A DNA stretch of 64,000 nt, taken from positions 14,274,538 to 14,338,537 of the forward strand of contig NC_092098.1 of the NCBI RefSeq assembly GCF_045679555.1, written 5' to 3'. This document shows, in pieces, positions 25,913 through 38,725 of the stretch. A program made the translations under genes and the position numbers. The notes under the pieces are model-generated. The model ran no database searches, was not told where the DNA came from, and worked only from the letters and a program-made list of their open reading frames with translations. The stretch is from Salvelinus alpinus (Eukaryota > Chordata > Actinopteri > Salmoniformes > Salmonidae). Numbering within the stretch: position 1 is the first letter of the stretch; every line of letters begins with the position of its first letter.

Positions 25913-26001
25913 ACAGACGGTAGGCAATTAAGGTCACAGTTATGAAAACGTAGGACACTAAAGAGGCCTTTCTACTGACTCTGAAAAACACCAAAATAAA
26001 G

Positions 26002-27021
26002 ATGCCCAGGATCCCTGCTCATCTGTGTGAACGTGCCTTAGGCATGCTGCAAGGAGGCATGAGGACTGCAGATGTGGTCAGGGCAATAAATTGCAATGTC
26101 CGTACTGTGAGACGCCTAAGACAGTGCTACAGGGAGACAGGACGGACAGCTGATCGTCCTCGCAGTGGCAGACCACGTGTAACAACACCTGCACAGGATT
26201 GGTACATCCGAACATCACACCTGCGGGACAGGTATAGGATGGCAACAACAACTGTCCGAGTTACATCAGGAACGCACAATCCCTCCATCAGTGCTCAGAC
26301 TGTCCGCAATAGGCTGAGAGAGGCTGGACTGAGGGCTTGTAGGCCTGTTGTAAGGCAGGTCCTCACCAGACATCACCGGCAACAACGTCACCAATGGGCA
26401 CAAACCCAACGTCGCTGATCCAGACAGGACTGGCAAAAAGTGTTCTTCGCTGACGAGTTGCGGTTTTGTCTCACCAGGGGTGATGGTCGGATTTGCGTTT
26501 ATCATCGAAGGAATGAGCATTACACCGAGGCTTGTACTCTGGAACGGGATCGATTTGGAGGTGGAGGGTTCGTCATGGTCTGGGGTGGTGTGTCACAGCA
26601 TCATCAGACTGAGCTTGTTGTCATTGCAGGCAATCTCAACGCAGTGCGTTACAGGGAATACATCCTCCTCCCTCATGTGGTACCCTTCCTGCAGGCTCAT
26701 CCTGACATGACCCTCCAGCATGACAATGCCACCAGCCATACTGCTCATTCTGTGCGTGATTTCCTGCAAGACAGGAATGTCAGTGTTCTGCCATGGCTAG
26801 CAAAGAGCCCAGATCTCAATCCCATTGAGCACGTCTGGGACCTGTTGGATCGGAGGGTGAGGGCTAGGGCCATTCCCCCCAGAAATGTCTGGGAACTTGC
26901 AGGTGCCTTGGTGGAAGAGTGGGGTAACATCTCACAGCAAGAACTGGCAAATCTGGTGCAGTCCATGAGGAGGAGATGCACTGGAGTACTTAATGCAGCT
27001 GGTGGCCACACCAGATACTGA
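26002..27021 (+). pseudogene. Tc1-like transposase with a single in-frame stop
   Basis: Two consecutive frames in the same phase (26002-26418 and 26440-27021) make one transposase of about 339 codons interrupted by TGA at 26416-26418. The N-terminal part has paired helix-turn-helix motifs and a GRPR-type hook (RPRSGRPRVT). The C-terminal part keeps the catalytic D-D-E: D in FADELRF, D in LQHDNATSHTA, and E in SPDLNPIEHVWD. The stop lies where relatives usually have a Trp (R-R-W-T-R), so one base change probably inactivated it. No restored sequence is given. Its placement in the alpha 3' flank has no evident link to Pcdh function. Confidence 0.88.
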
Positions 27022-27215
27022 CTGTTACTTTTGATTTTGACCCCCCTTTGTTCAGAGACACATTATTCCATTTCTGTTAGTCACATGTCTGTGGAACTTG
27101 TTCAGTTTATGTCTCAGTGGTTGAATCTTATGTCCATACAAATATTTACACATGTTAAATTTGCTGAAAATAAACGCAGTTGACAGTGAGAGGACGTTTC
27201 TTTTTTTGCTGAGTT

Positions 27216-28323
27216 TATTACACATCCATAGCAAAGAGGCCACTGCTATGCCTCAGCCTTTTGGCTGGGTTAGAGATCTATAGTATCCAGAGAGGTGTGT
27301 GCATGGTAGCCCTGACTGTCTAGTGTGAGCGTATGTGTGGTAGTTATTGTGGTTGTGTATTGCACACTGTGGGTTCAAGGCCCCACTGACCTATTGTCTG
27401 TTCTAGGTGAGGAGATGGGGGACAGGTATTTCGCCCCTGCCCTGTGCTGCCAACAGAGCCAACAGTGCCAGGCATGAAACACCATGGCTTCAGCACGCAC
27501 TGAAAATAACCTGGGCAGTCTAATCCAGCCTTCAATCTCGGCCAGCACTAATCTCAACCCATTCTAATCTCACACAGCTCACCGTACACTACATACACAG
27601 ATGTCAGGTGTCTTGTTTGGGTCACTTCCTCTTTTCTATATTTTGCATAAAATAACTATTGTGTATTCCTTTTTTTTTCACAAGGCCTCCATGTTATTGG
27701 AGAAGAGAGCCTTTGTTTCACTCTTTGTCCGATTGAGCTCCTCCTCTCCCCCTCCAATCAGGAGATCAGAGGAGACAGGGGGTAGAGTAAAGACAGAGAT
27801 GCCAACATGGGGCCAGAAGGGCCAGGGAAGAGCATCCCATTTCAGGCCAGTTTGGGGAGGTGGCTGGCAGGACTGTAACACTAGTAATAGCAATGGCATT
27901 AAAATGGTGTGTGAGGTTTCTCTCACATATGGCATTTTATACATGAAAGAGTGGGGCAGGGAAAGTTGAGTAAATAATCGTCAATGTAGAAAGGTTCTTC
28001 TAATCAAATTTATTTTTGTTTGATTAGAAACAGTATTTTCTTTCAGCAAATGTCTGGCTAATGACAGCCTATTAAATCCCGTATGAAGCCTGTTTAATAG
28101 CCAGAGGTATGGAAGCCCCGGAGGGCCAACCTGGCAGAGGCTACAATTGGCTGTTTCATAGAGATAGGCCTCTGCTAATGGGGACTTGGCTGGGCAGACT
28201 TAACTATGCAAACACACCACAGGGAGGCTCTCCTGCTTCTAAAATATACACTTGGATATTTGTCTTGCATCTGTTATTTGGACTTTAGTTGGTAGCTCTG
28301 TTTTAATATCTCCCCTTTCTCCT
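27216..28323. other. Alpha 3' UTR / downstream region
   Basis: Sequence just past the alpha stop codon. It should include the alpha 3' UTR. A minus-strand AATAAA at about 28009-28014 is a possible polyadenylation signal, but nothing else confirms the transcript end. No other gene seen. Confidence 0.4.
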
Positions 28324-28631
28324 CTACTCGTCCACATCCTCCTTCCCCTTGTCTTTCTTGTCTTTCTTGTCCTTCTTCTTCTTTTTCTTCTTCTTGGGAT
28401 CCTCCTTCTTGCCGAAGGTGATGAAGTCGCTCTTGTCATCCTCTCCTCCCTGGCCCTGGCGGATAGAGATGATGGCGGGAGAGCCGGGGATGATGAAGGC
28501 TTCGGGGGGGATCTCTCCAGGCCTCAGAACCTGAGGGGGGCCGTAGCCTGGGCCAGGCCCGTAACGGAAGTGCCAGCTGTTACTGTCGATGCCAGCTCCA
28601 ACCGGAGGGGACAGCTCGCCCCCCTCACCAT
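28324..28631 (-). CDS. pcdha: Protocadherin alpha constant exon 3 (CE3), coding part
   Basis: Third and last shared exon of all Pcdh-alpha transcripts; it encodes most of the common cytoplasmic tail. The acceptor is CTCTTGTAG|ATGG, the first exon base is 28631, and the stop TAG is at 28324-28326. With one base from CE2 it reads [20 protein letters not shown], then [27 protein letters not shown], an eight-lysine run and an acidic end (KEDVDE). These blocks match the mammalian alpha constant region. The lysine-rich end is the hallmark of alpha CE3. A fish-specific stretch ([20 protein letters not shown]) replaces part of the mammalian text. Confidence 0.96.
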
Positions 28632-31600
28632 CTACAAGAGAGGAAGAGAAGAGACAGAGATAGAAGAAGGGAGAGAGAAACACAAAGGGATGAGCTATGT
28701 CATCTTTATCATATTCGTCAACATTATTTTCATCCTCACAGTGAGATTCTGAAAACACCAGCAAATTCCACCACACATAAATTGAGCCTTATCCAATTTC
28801 CTATTTCTGGCTGAGGTAAAGTATTACCACATCTGTAATACAGCACAGATAAGCAAAACGTCTAAGTTAGAGCCAGAGGCACACTGATAAACTGACGAGG
28901 GGGAAACGGATTGCAGGGAGTAGAACTTTATCAGCCAGTGGTGTTGCTGAGAACACACGGGTAGACTAGAAAGACCTTTAACGGCAGAGAGGGATGTTTA
29001 ACTCTGTGATGTGATGGGAATTAGCATGTAAGGATGACAGGAAGTGTGAAAACCCAGCACTAACCTAATCCTACTCTCACAAGGACTCGACACAGTAGTG
29101 GAGAGAGGGAGAAATCTCATACAATATTCAAGCATGAATGTGACAGAGAGAGAGAGGGAGAGAGAGGGAGAGAGAGAGAGGGAAGCAGGGCGAGAGGATG
29201 AGACAATGAAAGACCAAAAGAGCCTGGAGAGGGTGAACTGCAGTACTAAGAGAACGTGAGACACAATTCTCCTTTCATATAGGATACAGTATAATGGAAG
29301 ATATGAACGAGATGTAAGTACAATCAGCAGGCAAGAGACAGAAAGGCATGCGAAGGGATAGAGCGCTTGAGGTGAAGAACGATGCAGAAAAATGAAACAA
29401 ACGGGGAAAAGGACAGAGAGTGATGTGATGTTGTCTGTACTCAGCAGACACAGTGCTCTCAGCCCACACCAACTTCTCTGGGCTCTGACCTACTTTTCTC
29501 CTGTGTTTCATTTAGATCAAACTCAGGCCCTGAAAATAGATTCTGTTTGTTTTTCATTTGTAAGTATAATCATGAAATGACTGGAGTTCCTAATTCAAGT
29601 GTGTGTGTCCGCGCGTGTGATGACTGTAGCATGCAAACAACACAAGAGTGCTCAGATATAAAGTACATCAAATGGCACCAACACACAGACCCACTCTGAC
29701 TCACGCTTCAGTCCTTTACGTTCTTCAGCGTTTTGGCTTCACTAGGGCTTGATGGAGCCAATCTGACTGAAAAGAATGCAGCCATAACATTTACTTCATA
29801 GTAGAAACTGAATGAAACATCTGTGTCTGGTCAGTGTGGGGAAGCTGATCAGTTCAGGACACAGTTATTACAATACAACACTATTACTGCACCTGAAGTA
29901 CATTGTTTTCCTCAAGCCCTGTGATTATGTTAGTGGAGGGTAGCCTGTATTGCTCCTAGACTTGATCAACATCATTTTGAGTGTGTTGATTCTTTTCTCA
30001 AAGCAGGCCAGTTGAGATCGCACCTGGAGGGGTACAAGCGTGGGTACATAGAATGATCTGTGTTCATCTAATGCGCACCTACTGAAAGAGACCAACAAAC
30101 AGATCTACACCTATTCTCTCTCTCTCTCTCTCTCTCTCTCCTGCAAATCTACATAAGAGTGTTGTTTCAATTTGCAGAATGTTACCCTGTCGAAGATGTG
30201 GCAGAGTCTTTTGTAAGTCTATGGAGGCTGGAGGTATGGAGGCTTATTTGGAGCTCTTCCCTGATCATAGCCAATTTCCCCCCTCTGCAAAGATCATATT
30301 AGAAAGGCACACGCTGTGGTTGCTGGTAAGCAGGTTACTATAGCTCTCTGTAAGGAGGTTGCCATGGTACCCAGCTGTCTGGGGTGGTTCTAGCCTCGTT
30401 TCAGTGTCCTACATTCTAAGTCCATTATCCCTGGTCCAATCTGGGTTACTCTCAACCAATTCTTCTTCTTCCCGGCCTACAAACATGCAACCCAATTCAT
30501 GGATCAGGCGTTAGATTAAGGTTTGTGAATATGAGTGCGTGTGCATGTTGTGTGTGTTTTCTTCTTCTATGCTATTCTATTGTGTGTGTGTGTGTGTGGT
30601 GTCGCACCATTCTTCATGAAGACATCTTTCTCCATCTTGAAAGCTCACTGTACTGTATATCCTTCTTCCTTTTCTACCTCCATTTTCATTCCTCTCCATC
30701 TCTGACTACCCTCTCTCTCCTCTGTTAACACCTATCCTTCTCTACTCATCTCTCCATTTCTCTCCCCCTCCCTCTCTGTTTCTCTCTCATCGTCTAAATC
30801 CTCCATTCAGGGTATGAATGGTTGCTGTGGAAACGGCCTTCGCCCACTCCCTGCTGATGGAGGGTGGTGGTGCTGCAGCAATCTCTCAGTTAGACAGCGT
30901 TACCCAGCAACAAGTCACATGGCGTTCCCTAGCAACAACGCTGCCGCAGGGCCCTGCCAATCCTAAACCTCTCTCTTTCTCCAAACAGCCCATATCTCTC
31001 TTTCCTTTCCCATGCTTCTTATCGTTCTCGCTCTTTCATCCTCTCCCAAATGACTCAGAATTCCACTAGCACCCTAAACATCGCGGCCGTCTTGCCATGC
31101 CTTATTCAACACCCTCGCTATCTACCTCTGTGTCTGGTCTTCATCCAACAGTGCCCCCTCCCTCTGCAGGTAACTCAAATGAATCACAGTGAGGAAGTAT
31201 ACTCTCCATTCGAGGTACAATATGTATTACAATATAACACCGTTGTAATATACTGAATCTATGTATTCTTTCTTTTACACTTCAACCTACCTGAGACAAC
31301 ATTTTGAAACAAAGCCAATCGTGCTACATGGCATCATGTGGCTAAGCCACAAGGCTGCACTCACTTCCCTTATTATGAAAACAGTCTGACCCTGCAACAT
31401 CCTAGCCTGTAGCACTAAGAACCTCCTAACCCTGCATGAGATTCCTCTCTGCACTGAGCCACTCCTGATGAGCTTCCAGGACACTCTGCATGTCCTCTGC
31501 CTCCACTGAGTATTGGATTCTCTGGCAGACCATAGACTCAAGGTTTTCCATACGCTGCAAAGAAACTGCAGCCAGGTAGAACAATTCAATAGCTAGATCC

Positions 31601-32525
31601 CCTCTCTTCCTCTCTCAATCGCCCTACTCACTCTCACTCTCTTTCCCCCTCTAAATTCCTGTATGCACGCACACACATACACACACATACACACACACAT
31701 ATACACACACACACATACACACAGACACAGACACAGTTCAGTCCGTCACAGTGATGATCAACCGCCCACCCTAGAGTCCTACACCTGTGCTCTAACTCCT
31801 GTCACTGGACAGTAAATGGATGAGTGCTCAGCCTGGGCTGGCTGGCAGTAGAGAGGAGGCAGGCAGCTGACAGGAACACCAAACCACCGCACAGGCATTC
31901 TGACAAACCCTCCGAACTTAACCACAGGAGCTTACCAGTCAACTGTGATCATGTCGTTCCTCTCTGTCTCTCTTGCTTTCTACTTTTCCCTCTCCTTCTC
32001 TTTTCATTTCAGTCAGATTCCCAAAATAATCTTCAAAGGCGATTGTTTTTGCTCTCTGTCATGTGAGATACTGTAAATGGATAACCGGCTATTAAATGCC
32101 TTACTGGATGCAATTGTCAAAATTGTTCTCGCAACTGGCTATTTTCAGCTGGCGGCTCCCAACAACACTCCATCACAACCAAGTTGTGCAGTTCACTTCA
32201 CCTGTCAAAGTCAGGCCAACAGCCCACATTTGGCCATCTTGAGAATGCCTCTCATTGGCTCTTTTATTTTGGCAGATTGTGTCGCTGTCTGCCATTGGCC
32301 CTCATCTAGTCTTTCAAGCATGCTGCCCCTGGAGTCTCAGCGCTAATGCTTAACATTCCTCTGGCGGGGATTCTAAAAGGTCACCTGCGTGTTTCCCATC
32401 TGCCTTCCGTATTCCTACTTATCTGCTGTCATTTCACACCACTGTGTCTGCAGAGTGCCTCCAGCTGGCAGCAGAGAAACTCGGTGTACGTTTGACCCCC
32501 GCCCACCCAGGCCCACACATCTCAC
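28632..32525 (-). other. pcdha: Alpha intron between CE2 and CE3
   Basis: Intron of 3.9 kb with GTGAG donor and TTGTAG acceptor. It contains short GA-rich tracts (about 29143-29182), a CT run (30115-30140), pyrimidine-rich DNA (30655-31050) and CA-rich DNA (31665-31735). A coding-like patch on the minus strand near 31429-31554 is described under findings. No transposon with clear ends is recognised. Confidence 0.7.
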
Positions 32526-32611
32526 CTGCAGCGCTGGACACTGTGGGCCAGTTCTGGACCAGCATCCCCTGGGCTCCCTGCATCACTGACGACTCCTCCA
32601 TATGGACCGAG
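32526..32611 (-). CDS. pcdha: Protocadherin alpha constant exon 2 (CE2), 86 bp
   Basis: Acceptor GTGTTCCAG|C and donor GCAG|GTGAG define exactly 86 bp, the size of mammalian alpha CE2. Spliced to CE1 it reads SSVHMEESSVMQGAQGMLVQ and then NWPTVSSAA, matching the alpha constant tail (mammals have VHLEEA...QQWPTVSSAT). The phases (2 in, 1 out) fit CE1 and CE3. This small exon was found by its flanking splice sites and motif. It encodes part of the cytoplasmic region shared by all alpha isoforms. Confidence 0.97.
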
Positions 32612-32888
32612 CTGGAACACAAAACACACATTCACATATGCTCATTAGATACATCAATATTATCCCCTGTTGTATCAACATACTGGATCTGCACATTACC
32701 GAGCTGAAAGTAAAGTACAGCTTTGGTCATAGCCTTTGAAAAGCAGCCAGCTGTGTGTACTGGCCCACCAGGTTGTTTAGAAAACTCAAATACAATAAGG
32801 TACAGAGCATTTGATTTGCCTAAAATCATTGACAACTGTGTGCCGTTTAATATTGAAAGTGTATTGTTTCTTTCCATTTCCCTTTATC

Positions 32889-33026
32889 TTGTTGATTTAG
32901 TCCCAAAATGTTTTGCATGTGAGCAATCAAGTTTTCAAGATAGGTTACTTTCAACATACAGAAATCTGGCCCCTATCTTGAAAACTTGATTGCTGACATG
33001 CAAACATTTTGGGACTATATCAACAA
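32889..33026. repeat. Long hairpin: about 55-bp inverted arms
   Basis: Left arm 32889-32944 (ttgttgatttagtcccaaaa...) pairs with right arm 32972-33026 (...ttttgggactatatcaacaa), with a loop of about 27 bp and few mismatches. Probably a small palindromic MITE; the family is not identified. Confidence 0.85.
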
Positions 33027-33220
33027 TGGACTAATGAAACAAATACCAAAATATAGTTTTTGGGTGGAGTTTTCCTTTTAATGCAAAAATGTAAATCATA
33101 TGCTTCAAGTGATGCATACTCAGAGAATGGTGGTCAAAATAAATTGTGACCTGAACTCCAATTATGACATCACCCTGGAAAATATTTGAATACAAGCTTA
33201 CTGGCAGCCCTGGCAGCCCT

Positions 33221-33390
33221 TTGTGATGTCATTAATCTGAATATTCAGTCCTGAATTATGACATCTGACGGGAAAACTATGACAAAGGACTAAGTTGTTA
33301 GCCCATTGTGATGTCACCAATCAGAATGTTCAGATCTGAGTTGTGACATCAGGCGGGAAACTGACAAAAGACTGAGTTTTTAGCATATTC
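33221..33390. repeat. Imperfect tandem duplication, about 85-bp unit, two copies
   Basis: Two successive copies start ttgtgatgtc at 33221 and 33306. Both contain aatcxgaat.ttcag, gacatc.g.cgggaaa and gacaaa.gactxagtt blocks. Confidence 0.7.
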
Positions 33391-34070
33391 ATAGGTTGCA
33401 CTTCAGTCACTCGGTCGTGTCATGCCATTGTTAGGAACGTTCTCAAGCCTCCCTCTATCGACGGTGCCGTAGTGGTGACCTAAAGTGGTGATAAACCCAG
33501 TCATTCTGGACGGAGGCTAAATACTGTTTTGTCTAAATTACACTATAGTGCCTGGGAATACAATGACATTGCTAAAGTAGTCAAATAATTAGTAGGAAAT
33601 AACTTTGCCAGCATTTTCATGTTGTCAAATTTACTTTAGACAGATGGTGATGTTGTCATTAGCTAGCAAAGTTCGGCAAAAATAACTAGCAATGATAACG
33701 TTAGCTAGCTAAAATCCGTTGGCCTCTCATCAATCTTAGTTAGCTAGCTAACGTTATACTGCATCTAAAGTCAATCTGGTGACATCAAAACTTTGACTCA
33801 AGGTTTTCCTACTAATTATTTGCCTCCTATTGAATGTCATTGTATTTCCAAGCCACTGTAATGCACTTTGGACTAAATCTTCATCAGCGCTCATTGTTGA
33901 TGAACGTTCAAAACAATATTGTGATGAAACATGCAACCCATGAACAGGTTGTTATCAATAAAACATCACAAAACGGTTCATAGTGTTCAATTTGTCTGCT
34001 CGAGGACAATGAGACCCTCAGCTCTGCTAAAACCATTTACAACTATCTGCTGTTTGCAAGGGATTGTTAA

Positions 34071-35040
34071 ATAAATGTTACAACTATTTGGCTGTAATAT
34101 CATCACCTCTTGAAGAGCCTAGTCAGAACTACACATTTCAGATTATTCCATGCAAAACATGCTTTTCATGATCAGTAAACATCAATTGATCATGTATTTA
34201 CAGATACGTGAGCGTAACTGTAAATACATGTATTTGGCATGTATCTAAGCAAACAACGTGTCATTTAGCTTGCTTCATCAGAGATTAGGCTTTTGGAAAG
34301 AGCTTGAAATCGGCAATTCCTCTTCCTGGTAAAGTTGTCAGTCGGACTCCTGTCATCACCACTATAGTTGGCAAGCAAATATAGTCATCTAGTTTATCCC
34401 CTGAAAGTGAGCATTTTAACTAGCCATATTGATGTAATCTGTAATTAGCTACGCTTGGCTAGCCAATTTGACATGATCCATCAATCAATTTAGCCTGTCG
34501 TATTTTTCAGAAGCAACCATGATTGGCTAGCCATGATTGACACTCGTAAAAACAATGTTGAAAAGGGGATCATGTTATTTTACTTGGCTAGGTAGGCCTA
34601 CGTTGGTTAGGTCTACTTATCACTATGTTTAAGCAACTGTACAAAGTATCTACCGGTAGCTTGCAAAGTAAACATGATCAGCTACCAGCATATCTGCAAA
34701 GTGCACGCTTCTGCTGCTTGACAGGTAGAGCCCACAAAGGATTGGAAATGAACCTAAACTACTCATACTTGTCAGGTACAGATCACTTTTGTTCTATATC
34801 ACTAAAATCTCCACTTAATGGTGGCCAATATTGAGCGATATCGTGAGGTTACCCTCACTTATCTGAAATGACATGATCAATTGATGTTTACTGATCATGA
34901 AAAGCATGCAGTTACTTGCTGTATAACTCTGATGATAGCGCTAAATGTGCCCAGTTGTTTTGCATGGAATAATCTGAAATGTGTAGTTCTGACTAGGCTC
35001 TTCAAGAGGTGATGATATTACAACCAAACAGCTAACATTC
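34071..35040. mobile_element. Inverted-repeat (foldback-type) element, about 1 kb
   Basis: The left arm, about 34071-34200, contains aatatcatcacctcttgaag and gatcagtaaacatcaattga. The right arm, about 34870-35040, contains their reverse complements in order. The right arm carries about 50 extra bases near 34910-34960. The core shows no transposase. Ends and target duplication are not clear. Confidence 0.75.
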
Positions 35041-35547
35041 ATTTAAAATAACTGCACAATCAGTCACCCACTCACACACACACAGTGTATGTACACACAC
35101 ACTCCATCTTCTAAAGCTCTAATTATCCCTTCGAGGTTGACACCATGCTTTTAATCAGTACTTTTTAGGAAAGCCCGGCAGCATTTAATTTGGTGGATGT
35201 TCCCAGTCTGTCTACTCACAGTTTGATGTGTATCTGGGAATGTGTGTGTGTGTGTGTGTGCCTGTGTGTAAGGTGTGTGCTAATATCTGTGCATACTGAT
35301 GTGTCTCTGGTCCGTGTAAGTTGACACTCTGGCTTGCCTTGGGTTATTATGGTCTGTTTTGTGTAACTTCACGTCTGATCAGATGAGGAAGAGGGAGAGA
35401 AGGACAGGAAAGAAAGGGAGCGATGGAGACAGAGATGGAGAGTGCAGGTGTGATGAGATTGATAGACAGATGTAAGAGATGCAAATAGGGACAGGAGTGG
35501 GTGTGGTTACATAGGGGGAGGGGATTAGGGAATGAGACAGAGAGCGA

Positions 35548-35686
<139 letters not shown>

Positions 35687-36081
35687 AGAGATGCAGCAGT
35701 GAGTGGAATGGTAGGCAGAAGAAAACACAACAGCCATAAATTCTACTCCAAATTCCTTACCATCTCCATTTCTACATCAAGCCTTGTCAACAAGTAATGG
35801 GAAAAAATATTCACTGTTTGTTACAACTAACTGCGCTACTCAACCATTCACTATCACTACCACATCTAATGCACACACAAACCTGAGGGTATTTATGAGT
35901 CACAGATGCATTCAGGACTGCATTAATTGTCTTGGCAACCACAAATATGGAGAAGGCCATAAAAACACAGACACACATAAACATGCCCCCTTCTCCCTAT
36001 ACATTCATAATGAATGTAAGGATTGTAGACTTGCAGAGGAGCAGCTAGCCCTGACTGCAGACTCTGCAATGCAGCACACAG

Positions 36082-37226
36082 CAGAGGTGTGGACTCGAGT
36101 CACATGACTTGGACTCGAGTCAGACTCCAGTCACAAATATGATGACTTGCAACTCGACTTTGACTTTAACACCAATGACTCATGACTTGACTTGGACTTG
36201 AGCCTTTTGACTCGACCTGACCTGATACCCTCCCCAAGCTCAGATATTAAAAATGATGTTATTAAAAAAGTTTGCAGCGCATCAACTCTTCATTTAACGG
36301 ATTACAGTTTGAATCGGACAGCAGCCAATCAAATTGTGCCAGCTGAGAAAAAGTTGTGCGTGGCAGTGCAGAGGAACGTCGGCGGGTGAATTCAGATGGA
36401 GCCTTTGGAAAGATGATACCCAAAATTATTATTTTCAGATATAAAGACGACGCTGTATCAACAAAAAACGGATTGCAACATGCAAAACATGCAGGGAAAA
36501 AATGACAGACGGAGGCGCAACAATTTCCAACTTTGTTTGACATTTGAAGCTGCACAAAGAACGGTAAGTCATGGCTAATACAGCCGACAGCTATATATTT
36601 TATTACTTTACTAGTGTAGGCTAGTGTACTAGTGTAGTAACGTAACGTTAAATCAATGAGCCTCCACACAGTCAGTCAGTGCGGGAACGTGATCATTGCA
36701 CCCAAGATTGAGCTACAACTGGCTAGGCAGTTGGTAGCCTAAATCCTGCCTGATGTTACTGCTGTTCCTAAAATCATTGACATACGTTAGCCTACTGTAA
36801 CCACACAGCGTGAGTGTGTGTTACGGATGGGCGATTGTGTACAAGCCTACATCGACTGATTGCGCCCCATAGCGATCCTCGATAGTCGATCACTATTGGG
36901 GGGGGTCTTTCTCATGGCTACCCATGTATTTCCATAGAAATATAACGTTTATTTGGAAAGTAATAAATACATAGATATTTTTAAAAGCATTCATGATTTG
37001 CGTAAATGTAATATACTAACTATTACTCTTGTTAAAAATATGGTATTACATTTGGTAAAGAGCACATTATGACTTGTTTAGGACTCGAAACTCAAAGACT
37101 TGACTTGATACTTGACGGTCTTGACTTGAGACTTGACTCAGACTTGCCTGTCTTGATTTGGGACTTGAGTGCTTAGACTTGAGACTTACTTGTGACTTGT
37201 AAAACAATGACTTGGTCCCACCTCTG
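36082..37226 (+). mobile_element. hAT-type DNA transposon, deletion derivative
   Basis: The ends are CAGAGGTGTGG and CCCACCTCTG. A perfect 8-bp target duplication GCACACAG flanks it (36074-36081 and 37227-37234), the hAT signature. Subterminal DNA is full of gacttg/cgagtc words in both orientations. Around 36390-36565 it keeps BED-finger-like coding text broken by stops (minus the catalytic part). Non-autonomous. Confidence 0.9.
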
Positions 37227-37800
37227 GCACACAGTGTGTACTATGCTCTCTCAGCTATATGAACTATATGCCATTCTGCCCTCTGCAGCAATACACATCA
37301 TCCAGGGAGGGATGTGGACTTCAGCCTTTAGAACCGTTTATATTGGGTTGGGCATTGGGTGATGCTGAGTTAGAGTCTGTTTGGTGAGGGATATGAGCTG
37401 AGGGGTGCTGACTGAGTGTGTGTGTGGGGGGGGGGGGGTCAGAATGGGGGGTCTGGCGGGTGTGTGTGGGTGTAGAATATGGAGGTGAGGGTTGTGTATT
37501 GGCTGTGTGCAATTAGAGGGGTAGGGGGTGTGAAGGTGAAGCGTTTGAAGGCCTTGTGTTATTGCGCTGCCATTTTAAACTCAGCTACAGCAATGCCAAG
37601 ATGGTGGATATGAATTATTAATGAGTCTGTCACCATGGCATTATATCCAATTTCTCTGAACAACAGAGAAATCACCACTCCAATATCTCTTAACATCATA
37701 CTCAAATCCATTAAAACTACACCAGAAAACCAGACGTCAATGAGATACTACACAAAAGGAGAACCTGCACTCTTAGCATATGTAAAATGGCTTAATTGTA

Positions 37801-38056
37801 CACTTTTAGAAAAAAGGTGCTTGAGGTTTCTTTGGCTGTCACCATAGGAGAATCCTTTGAAGAACCCATTTTGGTTCCAGGTAGAACCCTTTTAGTTCCA
37901 GTTAGAACCCTTTTGTAGAGCCCATTCCACAGAGGGTTCTAAATGGAACCCAAAAGAGTTTTGCCTGGAACTAAAAAGGGTTCTACCTGGAACCAAAAAG
38001 GGTTATCCTATGGGGACAGCAGCAGAACCCTTTTGGAACCCTTTTATTTAAGAGTG
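37801..38056. mobile_element. Short TIR element (MITE-like) with gaaccc repeats
   Basis: Ends cacttttagaaaaaaggtgc and ...cccttttatttaagagtg are inverted. The interior repeats ggttctacctggaacc-type words in both orientations, giving extensive self-complementarity. Confidence 0.7.
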
Positions 38057-38725
38057 TGTGCAGGGGGAAACAGGGGGAAAGCTTGTGTATGTGAGTGTGT
38101 GTGTGTGACTGATGTTCTGAGGTTGAGAAAGCTCCCAGTTCGTCAGCCCGTTTGTCTTTCACGGTTCCTGGAATGAAGATGACCTATATACACTAAGGCA
38201 GAGGATAGGAGCAGGGCTACTGGGGCCTGGCTGGAACAGCAGGGCTCTGCCCCTCTGTGTGTATGTGTGTTCCCCTTTGGGGTGGCTGACAAGACAGCCA
38301 GAGCACAGCTGGCCCAAACAGGGGGGTTGAAGGGGTCAGACACATGTTGAGGAGCCACTAGTTGTGATGGTAGCTGTTGCTCATCTGATCTGAGAGCTGA
38401 CTGTGGTCATGTTATGTTGCCTGCAGAGTGCAGTAGTCTGAGAGTGGCTGCCTCTCAGTCTTTGTTGTGCAGGCATGCATGGTGACTCCAGACTTAAAGA
38501 GCTATAAAATGGAGGTAACATTTCCTACATGTTGGTCACATACTGTAGCAATATTCCTCCAAGCAATTGTTAATGTTTTGGTAAGGGGCAAGGGGCTATA
38601 TACCAACTCAATGGAAGGTGTGGGATCATACCGGAGAGGTGATGCCCCTGATAAAACTGAGGTGGGGTGGGAATCTTTTTAAGAAGAGTTGAAATCACAA
38701 GAGGGCAAACGAGTAAAGTGCTTAC

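Larger units (their letters stand above)
25564..27215 (+). mobile_element. Near full-length Tc1-like transposon
   Basis: Inverted ends AACTCAGCAAAAAAAGAAACG (left) and its complement (right, 27195-27215) are flanked by TA on both sides. It contains a nearly complete transposase frame (26002-27021) with one stop, and a SINE inserted in the left noncoding part. Its structure suggests relatively recent activity. Confidence 0.9.

Noticed and set aside
28252-28752. Plus-strand open frame of 166 codons
   Set aside because: Antisense of alpha CE3; the Leu/Phe-rich start is the reverse of the lysine run.
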